From NCBI GenBank assembly GCA_029339505.1, contig JAQISU010000036.1, forward strand, positions 1,642,501 to 1,706,500: a stretch of DNA of 64,000 nt, written 5' to 3'. Both the position numbers and the translations under genes were made by a program. Position 1 is the stretch's first letter; every line of letters starts with the position of its first letter. This stretch comes from Unio delphinus. Lineage: Eukaryota > Mollusca > Bivalvia > Unionida > Unionidae. A model generated the notes under the pieces. It saw nothing but the letters and a program-made list of their open reading frames with translations, was not told where the DNA came from and searched no databases. Below are positions 49,197 to 60,399 of this stretch, in pieces.

Positions 49197-50788
49197 ATAA
49201 ATGTTTTATTATCAGACTTTAAAAAAAAACACATCATATAATGGCATCAACACATATGCTATATAAATGACTTTCCCTAAATTCTAAACATTACGTATAT
49301 AAATATCTAAATATAGAGTACATAATATTAAATATGTAATGATACAATAAGGACAGTAATCAAGGGGGGGGATGCCCTAAAAATATGGATAAAATGAAGG
49401 GTGATATATGCATGGTTACAACTGTATTTGCATTGTAAAGAAAGCTGTTATTGCTGAGTAAGGAATTGTATTTGACTGCATCCACATGTGCAAACTAATG
49501 TCAAAATTGTGTTTATGATATACTTGTTCTGTATTCATACATGTATGAATGTTTTGCAATATACTGTATAGCTGTCACTAATTAGAAAAGAGCACGTGCC
49601 TACTATCTTGAATGCAATGTTATATTATACATAATTTTTCATACACTTTTAAAATTATATTGTTGAGGTGTATAAATACTTTTTCTGAAAATTCTAAATG
49701 CCATTTTCTTTGGTCGTAAACTTCTCAAAAATGTTATTTATAAAGAGGTGATACAAAAATTGACCCAAAAAAATGCTTACAATTTCTATGAATATATTAA
49801 ACGTTTTAGTTGTTGAAAAATTACACAAAATACAGTATATGATTCAGAGAAAAGTACAGAATATATCATTGAATGTATCATTGAATGTATCATTGAATGT
49901 ATTATTGGTACTAATATTTATTCATTTAGGAATTAAGTATATCAACGTATCATGGGCACTTAATATTTATATATTTATAAATTAAGTACATGAGTGTATC
50001 ATGAGCAATTAATAGATATACATTAGAAATTAGGTATAACTGTGTACCATGGTTACTCAATATTTATACATTTAAAAATTAAGTATAAATGTGTACCATG
50101 GTTACTCAATATTTATACATTTAGAAATTAAGTATTACATTGTGTTTCATAAGCAGTAAGCATCGATACATTTAGGAAAATGTAACAGAGTGTATCATAA
50201 GCTATCTTTTTAAAAAAAATATTTTTCTTTAAGTAATATGTTTATGACGACTTTCAGAGGACTCTAAAGTATGTGGGAATATACGAAATACTGAATCTGT
50301 ACAGATTGAAACAATCGGCATATATGACCTGTGGTGCTTCTTACCAACTGTTTAGTTGATGTGGAGTTAAGATGTCATTTAACAAATTGCTGGGTGATTA
50401 GATAGTTCAGTTTGCTATTGCAATTACAGCCTGACACTTAACCATATGGTTGTAAGGTTAATTTTGGTTTATTTCTTTGTTTAAACAAATCACAAATTAA
50501 AATACCAACTTTAACAAATGTTGAAATCTATTTTGTAACTTTTGTTAGAGACATCCCAATAAATTTAATAAAACATTTTTTTTTTCTTCTTCTAGAACAC
50601 ATACAAACGCCCACCAAAAATATGTTAATTGATACCTTTAGTAGCTTCATGAATTTCTGAATGTAATCCACAAAATTAAGTAAATAATAAACTTTTCTAT
50701 TTTGATGATTATGATGAAAATGATGATGATGATTAAATTAACTGGATGTGTTGGAAGGAATAAAATTGATAAAGCTTTAGATACTTAC

Positions 50789-50882
50789 GGATAAATCATT
50801 AATCCCTGTCCATGTCTTTTATTGTAGAAGTAGCCTCCATTGTACTTGAGATTTTCTATCACAGATTTCGTTGCACCAAATC
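50789..50882 (-). CDS. MORN-repeat-like exon, minus strand
   Basis: On the minus strand the acceptor is 'tattcaaag' and the donor a perfect 'gtaagtat'. The 94-nt exon enters with two bases of a split codon and leaves in phase 2. It encodes FGATKSVIENLKYNGGYFYN then KRHGQGLMIYP. The Y-x-G-x-(5)-K-R-H-G-x-G-x-x-x-Y-P pattern is a MORN repeat, a motif of about 23 residues found in radial-spoke, junctophilin, PIP5K and ankyrin/MYND proteins. One repeat is not enough to name the gene. Neighbouring exons were not firmly found. Confidence 0.72.
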
Positions 50883-51281
50883 CTTTGAATAAAATATTTG
50901 ATAATTTAAACAATGTGGTTTTAAAATTACTTTATGTTCAATTACCAGTTTGGTATTCATAAGCAAATAAATTTTTTTTAAAAGTTGAATTTATATACTT
51001 AATTCTTGATTTTGTTATGATATATCCTTTCTTAATATTTAAAAGGTATCATTAAATAAACATAATAATGTATATCAAATAAATTAAATTTTAGTCACTT
51101 ATATCACAGGTATATAAATTTGGAAAATATCTGGTGTATTGTTTTATACCTTCTAGGAAACGAAGGACTAAACTACCATTCACAAACTTACTTAGTATTT
51201 TCAATCATATTTACAGGCCACATAACCAAAAGAGAGTCCAAAAATGATCATTGCTTAAGTTGTTACCATCATTATTGCAAA

Positions 51282-51735
51282 TGGCCATACACCACAATTA
51301 ATTTTACTATATGTTCTCTACATATATTTCTCAGCACTGACCTTTCCACAGTGTGACAATCAATACAAATCATATGAAAATCTAAAATACCCCCAAAGAT
51401 GACTTCACGGTGAAATTCTTGTCAAGGGTTGACCGGCATTTTTTTGAGCTGCTGCACTGTAAACATAACAGCATGTACACAGACCACATATTTCACTTCC
51501 GGATCATTACCAAGGCCTTATTACTCCATGTGCACTGTCGCCAAATTACACACTGACAACCACTCTCTCTGCTCATATTCTCATGAATAAACAATTACCT
51601 TTAAATCCCTACCAAATATGCATCAATATAACTCTTCTATCACCACCAAAATGAGAGAGGAAAAAATGTTCTAAAAATAGACTGGAACTACATTCGTGGG
51701 TACTGAACTGGAAGTATTAATTGTGATGTGATTCC
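51282..51735. repeat. Near-identical ~450-bp repeat, copy 1
   Basis: Almost identical to 54512-54957 (same strand). By eye there are only a handful of substitutions, plus a ~9-bp insertion 'gtgggtact' near 51695 in this copy. It contains no TIRs or coding that I recognise. Confidence 0.95.
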
Positions 51736-51739
51736 TGAC

Positions 51740-54510
51740 AAGCCCAACTTGTTGGGGCAAATTTTAGTAAAACTTTTATATTTGAAAGCCACACCTATTT
51801 GAACTTTATACATGAAGTCTTTTTGAATTTCCTTGCATACAAGACATGTGACACCTGCTGGAAAGTGTGTAGTGCTGGTGTTCCACAGGGTGGAAGTGCT
51901 GATTCATGTGCTTTTGAGAAACCAAAACTAAATTCGCTATATCTTCCTTAATTATAGGATTTTTTCAATTCTGTAAAAACCTAATTGTACTACAAGATAA
52001 GGCCTGTCCGAAAATATGTTTAAAGTTTATACATTTTGATCAATTAAAATTTTAATGGAAATTTAAATAAACATTTAAATTTATAAACTAAATTTTATTG
52101 AAAAATTAAATTTTCATAAACGTTTGAAAACAGATTTTGTCAAAGTTTAAACAGAAAAGTTGATCAATCAATGGTCTTTAAAATAAATGGTAGTTTGGGT
52201 CTGTGTAACTGAGAACATTTTTCCCAGGGGTAGTGAAGTAGCATGACTCATAGTGATTTTGGCAACAAACCGCAATATGCCTGTCAATGTGCATATAGGT
52301 GTACACACTAAAGAAGCAGCAACAGGTGCTATGTTCCATATTTATTGTGTCAGGTATTTAGGCAGTTATTTGTATAACTAATAGTGCCCTCAGATTTAAA
52401 CATCTGATGGGACCACTTCCATGTTTTATAGGAAAATTGCATTACATTTCAGTGTCGATAACTACAAAAAGTGACAATAAGATAGGATAATACAGTTTTT
52501 AGGCAGGCTTTACCTTACTGAACAATGGTGCTAATCTCTCTCATGAAGATCTAAAAGCCATGTCCTTGAGGTGCTGTATATTAGTATGGTGATATCAGGA
52601 TCACTTATGGCAGTACACTGCATATGTCCTTATGAAACCTTGCTATCACCACCAGACTACTGGAGAGCTTCCAAGCTGATCCACCATTAACACTTTGTTC
52701 CAGATACCAGCCTAGACCTGAAAAGATATAAAATGTTTCACTTATATCTAGAAAACAGTAAGATGTATGCAAATGAAGTTAAAATGTGTTAGATATAGTG
52801 ATTTCCAAATAACATTCAGGCTGCAAGCATAGGAAATAAATATTAAACTTGACAGAGTGACACTCAGAAATGTGAAGTAATAGTCATGTATTAAAGTAAT
52901 AAATTCATCCTAAAAGTATATGAAGTTTCTATAAGCATATCTGGTCATTTACAGGTTAAAAACTAATCAGGTAAACTATGCATCACAAACCTTAAGTAAA
53001 TGTGGGGACGGTGAGGTTTGATCATTGGTGGAAACATTAGTACATGCCAGTATACAGGAAAGTAAAGCGACAATGTAGTAATAAAGAATATATTACTATA
53101 AGCAATCTTATTCATGAGGGAAATAATAATTCTGGATATTGCAAGAGAATTCAGCCAAATGTGGCCACACATATAAACTACAGGTACCAATACATCCTAT
53201 ATCATAAACTAAATGTGAAATTCTGATCCCCAAAACTTGTAAACAAGAATGGAAATTTGCATATGTGGGACATATACAATGTAATTGTTATGATCAAATG
53301 TGCAAAACTAATTCCAATGATCTGTTTGAACATTTAAAGTGTATTTTTAAGGGTGTTTGATACCAATTATTAACCTCAATGGTTCAATAGAATCAGATAT
53401 CAGCTGATATTACAATACCGCACTCTATCCAAGTACTGAATTGAAATATGTTACCATACATGGGCATATTAATGAAGAAAATAACATTTTGGGATACATT
53501 TAGTGCACACAGCCAGAAATGTGTCTTACAGATTCACTGTAGGTACAATGTCAGCCTATATGATATACTGAATGTGGACTTTGGATCCCAAACATTCTAG
53601 AATATGTGAATATTTGTTCATGTGGGATATGTAACCATGCTAAGATCAGTTGTACACAGTTAAACTCAAAATATCTGTTTGAATATATCTTATGAAATCT
53701 TTAGAGTGTCAGTTAACAAATATTATTAGTAATTAACAATGCATAAATTAAGATGGATCATTAGAATTCACATAACATCATACAGGCCACAATGCCGCAC
53801 TTCACTAATCAATATCTTAACCAAATTGAACAATAAAATTGAATGCATTTTGTGTTCAACTTACATCATTTTGCTGTTTTCTTACATCCAAGGGTAAATA
53901 TACATGTGGAAAGTATATTTTATCCCTTCAGCCTGCATTTCATTCTCAGAAAGTTTAAACTGATTTAGTAGAGAACTCGAGTAGGTTCTAGTATAAAATT
54001 TGCATCGCTGTCCTCTCACTAAACACCCTGTAACTATATTTGTTAACAATTACTAAAGGCTATATAAGCAGATATGTGTTACTCAGGAAGTCACCCCATC
54101 ATAAACACATAAATTAACTGATTGGACCCCTAATAAATAGTTTGAATGATCAATACAAAATAGAATCTGTCTCTCATACATTTTAAATGTATGACTCATT
54201 TTGACTTACAAAGATATTTTCTCTGACAAAATTTGACAAATATCCATCATTGTAGCTTGTATATGGTGTAGGAGTATAAACATGCTGATAGCAATTGATA
54301 TAATTTCCAAAAATATTATCTATGTGCATTTTAAGGGGCAAATGTTTATTTTTTTATTTTTTTAAAACAAATTTTTAAAATTTTAAAAAATAAAATCAAT
54401 TTTTAAATTCTATTGTCATTATTAATATATATAACGCCTTTAAATTTCATGTGTTGATCATTAATAATAAAAATTTTAGAGCAATTTAAAGTTTAATAAT
54501 AACTGCCTGT
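51740..54510. other. AT-rich non-coding stretch
   Basis: No firm gene. A minus-strand stretch at about 52610-52722 has a good acceptor ('atatcttttcag') followed by 37 open codons starting GLGWYLEQSVNGGSAWKLSS, of unknown status. Two diverged copies of a ~200-bp segment lie at 53100-53300 and 53475-53640. At 51870-51900 a short RT-like 'AGVPQGG' is too little to annotate. Confidence 0.45.
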
Positions 54511-54511
54511 A

Positions 54512-54957
54512 CAGGCCATACACCACAATTAATTTTACTATATGTTCTCTACATATATTTCTCAGCACTGACCTTTCCACAGTGTGACAATCAATACAAA
54601 TCATATGAAAATCTAAAATACCCCCAAAGATGACTTCACGGTGAAATTCTTGTCAAGGGTTGACCGGCATTTTTTTGAGCTGCTGCACTGTAAACATAAC
54701 AGCATGTACACAGACCACATATTTCACTTCCGGATCATTACCAAGGCCTTATTACTCAATGTGCACTGTCGCCAAATTACACACTGACAACCACTCTCTC
54801 TGCTCATATTCTCAAGAATAAACAATTACCTTTAAATCCTTACCAAATATGCATCAATATAACTCTTCTATCACCACCAAAATGAGAGAGGAAAAAATGT
54901 TCTAAAAATAGACTGGAACTACATTCTGAACTGGAAGTATTAATTGTGATGTGATTC
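54512..54957. repeat. Near-identical ~450-bp repeat, copy 2
   Basis: Second copy of 51282-51735 in direct orientation, about 3.23 kb downstream, lacking the short insertion of copy 1. Confidence 0.95.
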
Positions 54958-55363
54958 CAAATATCATGGAGATTAACTGAATGCATTGTCATTAGTCAGT
55001 AATAAAACTGCTGACACACCCCACTACTCATGACATTCTCTAAATAATGCAGTCAAAATATTTGTCACAAGTTTTAAAACTTTTCATGTATCACAGTTTT
55101 TTGTCAATAGTAGATTGAGTCCCTGAGTGATTTCCTCACTTAACGGTTGTAGGATCAGTCTTCAGACGTAAGGAAGCGTTTAAAATAATTGTATTCTGTG
55201 TAAGTTATTTTATTCGTTCGTATATTTGTATATTTTGAAGAATTAATTATTGCCATATCTGGATTCAAAGATTTCCAGGGTTGAAATCATTTCAAGCATT
55301 TGTGAAAGAAAACATTTGACTAGATAGCAATCATGTATGCAATATATATAGTTGCAAGCAATA

Positions 55364-55427
<64 letters not shown>

Positions 55428-56135
55428 CCTCTTCATTAGAGTTCTCTGTGATGAGCAGTTCCATACAGTATTAAAATCCGAGTCATAGTTATGGTCAGAG
55501 ATCAATTTCTATTGATGAATGATACTCGTTGGATTGTAATCAGTTGATTTTATTAATACGTTATATCCATCTAGACAACTTTAGCAACATAATATGTGTC
55601 ATGGTTTAAGAACTTGTCCAAAATTTACAGCCATTAGAGTAACTATTGAGCGCCAGTAAATAGGGATATTTGGATGCTGTACACAAACAAACACGCATAG
55701 TATTACAAACAAGCCGAAAAGCAAAAATTTGCAACCTGAATGTTTTATTGGTTCAAGAAATGACTGAAACAGTATCATCCAGGTGTTCTTTATTGCCAAA
55801 CAAGAATATACATAAACCTAATTTACCTGTCCCAATTTGACCAGAACGAAGTTGTCGGCACACCAATACACAATCCTTACAATAGAGGGTTGATCTTGTC
55901 CAGCCCATCAATACACAATCCTGACACTAGAGGTTTGAATTCGTTATACAATATATTCAGGAAAATTGATAATTTTCATTAGCCCACAAATGATCAAAAC
56001 TGACAAAAGACTTTTTTATTGGTCAGGAAATCTGCATTAATAACAATATTCAATGCAATATAATTTTGATTCATGTACACACAGATATCCATACACACAA
56101 ATATATACAATTCATTATTATTATTATTATGCTTT
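54958..56135. other. AT-rich non-coding stretch
   Basis: (TA)n at 55368-55425 and a ~60-bp direct repeat ('caatacacaatcct.aca' at 55863 and 55910). No gene recognised. Confidence 0.5.
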
Positions 56136-56137
56136 TC

Positions 56138-56586
56138 TCAACTTGATGTCGCTGTATCGTAGATGTTAATCATCGCCGTGAACTCGTCATCAGATATTGT
56201 TGTGTGGTCGAGACTAGATGATATCAGCGATGACAATTGGGAATATGCAGCAGCCGCGATATGCAATTTAATTATATGATAGTGTAGTTTATTCGGACTG
56301 CACGTGGATATTTTTTTTTGCAATTATATTAGCGATTCCGGTAATTGTTGTTGCCGCTGAAACACGAATTGTGACAATTACTGGTGCTATCATTGTTACC
56401 GCTGATAGCAATATAACCGTTCCAGCAATAACAGTTGAATCCGAATATACGATTATGGCAACACGGGTAATACGCCTGCAGTATTTTTTTATTTTTACTT
56501 GATACACGTCATTGAGATTTTTTAATTTCGTTTCCAATTCGCCCACTAGATCGTATCGATATTGTTGGACGTTCTCGTTTACTTAA
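56138..56586 (-). CDS. Unknown hydrophobic minus-strand coding segment
   Basis: A minus-strand frame of about 95 codons starts after a stop and candidate acceptor near 56585 and ends at 56289. It begins with a charged helix (LVGELETKLKNLNDVYQVKI), then RRITRVA, then two hydrophobic, Ala/Thr/Ile-rich segments (VIAGTVILLSAVTMIAPVIV and SAATTITGIANIIA). Helix followed by small-residue hydrophobic hairpin is the layout of apolipoprotein-L-like proteins, but similarity is too weak to assert this. A second overlapping frame continues to 56138 (with SSLDHTTISDDEFTAMINIY), so there may be a frameshift or a separate exon. Probably degenerate. Confidence 0.35.
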
Positions 56587-56595
56587 ATATGGGGC

Positions 56596-57192
56596 ATGTT
56601 ATCCGTCCTGACCAAAGCTTCTATACCCAGGCAAAAACAACTTATTCAAATCTCCTTCAAAGTCGTCATCGATGCCGTGGGCGAATATTGTTTGAACGTC
56701 TTGAAAAGCACGATACCTTTATCTAAGCACCATATGCAAAGTCCGCTGATTTTATATATAGAACAAATAGAGAATTTCACAGAGTGGCTTTTGCAAAAAT
56801 GAAGTCTACAGCAAATAAAGAATGTTCAAGACATGATGAGAAACGTACTGAAAGAGGAGGTGAAGAAGATTAAAGATAAATGAGAAAAGGCGCGAAAGAA
56901 TAAGACAACACAAAGGAAAAGATTACTTTAACAGACTAATTCAAAACTGCATGAAGATGCAGGAAACATTTAGATCTATGGGACATCCTGACTGGATGAA
57001 GATGGAGGAAACATTTAGATCTATGGAACATCCTGAGTGGATGAAGATGGAGGAAACATTTAGATCTGTGGGACATCCTGAATGGATGAAGATGGAGGAA
57101 ACATTTAGATCTATGGGACATCCTGACTGGATGCGAGACAAGGAAAAAAAGATGAAAGATCTCATTGCGAAAGTGAGGAAATTGTCAACGTA
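56596..57192 (+). CDS. Coiled-coil coding region with a 45-bp coding tandem repeat (broken)
   Basis: Three consecutive open stretches on the + strand look like one broken coding region. The first (56596-56799) ends IEQIENFTEWLLQK and a stop, the second is SLQQIKNVQDMMRNVLKEEV with a stop near 56880. A shift of frame then leads to EKRRERIRQHKGKDYFNRLI. From 56951 to 57130 a 15-residue unit, MKMEETFRSMGHPDW, is repeated four times with small changes (45-bp DNA unit). The frame ends at a good donor ('tcaac' then 'gtaagt'). Charged, helical composition suggests coiled coil. Product unknown. Stops suggest a pseudogene or unseen small introns. Confidence 0.42.
56951..57130 (+). repeat. 45-bp in-frame tandem repeat, four copies
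   Basis: The unit 'atgaagatggaggaaacatt' plus 'tagatctatgggacatcctg' and 5 more bases occurs four times with few substitutions. The unit is a multiple of three, so the frame is kept, and it is open in several frames on both strands. Confidence 0.95.
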
Positions 57193-57882
57193 AGTAGTGC
57201 ACCATGAAACAATATTTCTTAAGTTGGGTAATTACAGTTGTATTCTTATCATAACCTAAGCCTCTTCTGGTACAATTTATATTTAAATAGTTTTCTTTTT
57301 AATCCTTTACTCACAGTTTTGCGATGTTTTTATTTTTATCAATTATTAATATCAATGTTTTAAATCTTTAAGATTTAATGAATTCCATGGAAATATTTTT
57401 CAGTAAAAAATACTTGCCACTTCTGGCATAAAATCATTTAAATAATTATTTTCAAAAACGAAATATAAATATCGTAAATATCATGAATGGAGAATAAATA
57501 TTTACTAAGTTTACTAACAATTAAAAGAGTTTGTAAAAATTACTATATGCTAAAAATTACATTGTTCCTGTTCTCAAAAACAGGAAAAATTAATTACATG
57601 TCACAGTGTATCACGGGGTACATAAAATCATCAATTATTTCAATTGTGCGAATTTCCAATAAATTGCGGTTTTGGAGCTATATGTTAGCAGATAATTTGT
57701 CAATTTTCAAAATTTCCTGTAAGTTCATTTCAAAATATTTTTGCTTAAAAAAGTAAGCTTTCCATATTTAGTTGTAATTATACCTATTGGCCGATTATCA
57801 CAAAATGTACGTGCACGCCAAACCCCTTCTTTGCAGTTTTCCTGTTTAAAGTTGATAAAAAAGAGAGTGTTTCTAGCCTGCA

Positions 57883-57972
<90 letters not shown>

Positions 57973-57975
57973 TTG
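57193..57975. other. AT-rich stretch ending in (TA)n
   Basis: No gene recognised. (TA)n tract at 57887-57969. Confidence 0.5.
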
Positions 57976-59412
57976 ATTCAGGATCAGCTGCTTATAACCG
58001 CTCTCGGAAGGTTCAAACCCGTTTGATCCGCATGGGACCGGTTTAAACCAGTCAAAACAGGGCAACAACTCACTTTATGCATAAAATGTACTTTGATTAA
58101 ACCGGTTTTGAACCAGGATCAGCTGCTTAGAACTGTTCTCAGCAGGATGGAACCAGTTTGGTCCGGATGGAACAGTTTAACGGGTTTAAACCGGTCAAAA
58201 ACAGTCCAAAACACATTTCTCCATATAATGTACTTTGAGTAAACCGTTTTTCCCGTTTTTATCCAGGATCAGCTGCTTCTAACCGGTCTCAGAATGATGG
58301 AACATGTTTGATCCGGATGGAACTGGTTTAAACCGGACAAAAACAGTCAAATGCTCACTTTATCCATAAAATGCGCTTTAAGTAAACCGGTTTTAGCCAG
58401 TTTAGAAGCATGATAAGCTGTTGGGAACTGGTCTCAGAAGGACTGAACCGGTTTAATCCGGATGGAACCGGTTAGACTGGTCAAAACCAGTCAAAAACTA
58501 ACTTTATCCATAAAATGTACTTTCAGAAAACCGGTTTCAACCGGTTTTGATCCAGGATCAGCTACTAATAACCGGTTTTAGCACCATGGAACCGGTTTGA
58601 TCCAGATGGTACCGGTTTTAAAAGGTTTAAACCGGTAAAAAGCTGTCAAAAACTCACTTTATCCATACAATAAACAAGGATAAGCTGTTTCAACCCGGTC
58701 TTAGAAATATAGAACCGACTTGGTCCGGATGGAACCGGTTTAAACCGGTCAAAACAAGTCAAAAAGTCAATTTATCCAAAAATGTACTTTGAGTAAACCA
58801 GTTGTAATCTGTGTTGAACCAGGATTATCTGCTAAGAACCGGTCGCAGAAGGATGTAACCGGTTTCTTCCGGATGTAGCCGGCTTAAACCGGTTTAAACC
58901 GGTCAAGAGCAGTCAAAAAATTCACTTTATTCATTAAATGTACCTTGAATAAACCGGTTTTTACCGGTTTTGAACCAGGATCAGCTGGATGGAATCGATC
59001 GCAGAAGGATGGAACCGGTTTGAATCGGATATAACCGGTTTTAACCAGTCAAAATCAGTCAAAAACTCACTATATGTATAAAATGTACTTTGAGTAAATT
59101 GGTTTTAACCGATTTCGATCCAGGATCAGTTGCTTATAACCGGTCTCAAAAGGATGGAACTGGTTTTAACCGTTTTGATCAGATCAAAAGCTGTCAAAAA
59201 CTCACTTTATCCATAAAATGTACTTTGAGTAAACCTGGTTTTACCAATTTTGATCCAGGATCAGCTGCTTTTGACCGGTCTCAGAAGGATGGAACCGGGT
59301 GGATCCGCATGGATCAGCATGGATCAGGTTTGAATCGGTTTAAACCGGTCAAAACTAGTCTAAAACTCACTTTATCCTTAACATGTACTTTGAGTAAACC
59401 GGTTTTAACAGA
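57976..59412. repeat. Satellite-like array, about ten ~140-bp units rich in AACCGGTT
   Basis: Each unit carries, in order, 'gatcagctgctt', an 'aaccggtctcagaaggatgg' block, 'aaccggtttgatccggatgg', 'aaaccggtcaaaa' and 'actcactttatccataaaat' then 'gtactttgagtaaaccggtt'. The 'gatcagctg' landmark recurs near 57981, 58115, 58267, 58410, 58556, 58680, 58825, 58979, 59125 and 59258, so the period is roughly 120-155 bp. Copies are clearly diverged. The palindrome AACCGGTT or close variants occur several times per unit. Open frames here are not genes. Confidence 0.92.
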
Positions 59413-59786
59413 GCAATGTATCATGTACTAACGGGCAATTCTTCAACATGTTACTCGATCACATCATAATCATCACTCTGTTGGACCGACATAGGAATGT
59501 AAATGCCACGAGTACACTTTATAATAACAAAGTTCAATGTTATCTTGAACATTTCAAGTTTTCAGCATATTTTCTCAAAGTGAAAAAAATATATATCGAA
59601 TCTTTTTTTTCCTGAAATGAGGATGCCAACTTGATACCATTATATTTCTATTACCCTCAATGACACGGAACTACAGTAAATGCAGAGAGAAGAAAGAGTT
59701 ATTGGATCCTTTTATTTTATTAAATACATGTACTCGTGTTCCGTTTTGTTTTTTTGTACAACGATTCCTATAGGTGATTTATGTAG
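59413..59786. other. Non-coding stretch between satellite array and next exon
   Basis: No feature recognised. Confidence 0.5.
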
Positions 59787-59912
59787 ATTGTACATTTCGA
59801 ACCAGTGAGTTCGGTTCATCCTATGCCGCACGTGAAAAGTGCTTTGTATGAGAAAACCGAATGCTTCCAGTTCACAGAAGCTGGGGGCTGCATCATCTAT
59901 AAATGGCTTACG
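59787..59912 (+). CDS. Unknown gene, penultimate exon
   Basis: The acceptor is 'gatttatgtag' and the donor 'gtaaga'. The 126-nt exon (42 codons) is phase 0 at both ends. It encodes IVHFEPVSSVHPMPHVKSAL then YEKTECFQFTEAGGCIIYKW and LT. It joins in frame to the exon at 60304. I do not recognise the protein. It has a relative on the minus strand at 2314-2622. The coiled-coil region at 56596-57192 may belong to the same gene, but its donor phase (2) does not fit this acceptor (0) without another exon. Confidence 0.5.
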
Positions 59913-60303
59913 GTAAGACTATATATTCGCATTACGGAACGTCTTGCCAGTGAGCGGTCTACTTTTTCTGGTGAATGCATTGTAAGTAATGTACTACTAT
60001 GTTTATGTTTGTATAATTTTGTATGTACCTTCGGCTTAGTATAATACAAAGTATTTCCAATCTTATTTATGACATAGCAAGAGATATTTATTTGTATTCG
60101 CAATAAAATTGCATTTTATTAAGAAACGTTTGGCAACATATTATTCTTTACGGACATAGGTAGGTTCATTTCTGAATATGTTTATTGCTCTGTAATGTCG
60201 CACCAATAATGTAATTTGTATAGCTTACCGTATATAACATCATTGCGTTTTATCGTATATCCCCGTATCATGAATCGTACACGGTGTTAGATGTTTCTTT
60301 CAG

Positions 60304-60399
60304 CTGATCGGAGTCGACGTGATACCACCTGAAGAGCTATCATATAAGCTGACAAAAGCAGCTGTAAAGCTGAACCATAGCATTCGTAGAGCTGAATGA
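60304..60399 (+). CDS. Unknown gene, last exon with stop
   Basis: The acceptor is 'gatgtttctttcag', with a good pyrimidine tract. 31 codons read LIGVDVIPPEELSYKLTKAA then VKLNHSIRRAE and TGA at 60397-60399. It is phase 0 and fits the exon at 59787-59912. It looks like a soluble helical C-terminus. No family was recognised. Confidence 0.55.
   Translation: MIGVDVIPPEELSYKLTKAAVKLNHSIRRAE

Larger units (their letters stand above)
46915..50788. other. AT-rich stretch, probable intron/3' region of the minus-strand gene
   Basis: Largely A/T-rich non-coding sequence. It includes one candidate terminal exon (48401-48489, minus), a (GA)n tract at 49139-49192, a small 'cattgaatgtat' triplication near 49866-49905 and a direct repeat of 'taccatggttactcaatatt' at 50044 and 50095. 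Nothing else recognised. Confidence 0.5.

Noticed and set aside
51870..51905. AGVPQGG as a reverse transcriptase motif
   Set aside because: Single short match without neighbouring RT blocks.
56951..57130. CRISPR-like array
   Set aside because: The 45-bp units are contiguous with no variable spacers and lie in a eukaryotic coding frame.
59090..59431. 113-codon frame with repeated SxGSxxNR-like phrases
   Set aside because: It is a reading of the AACCGGTT satellite; no start context, splice sites or conservation of frame between units.
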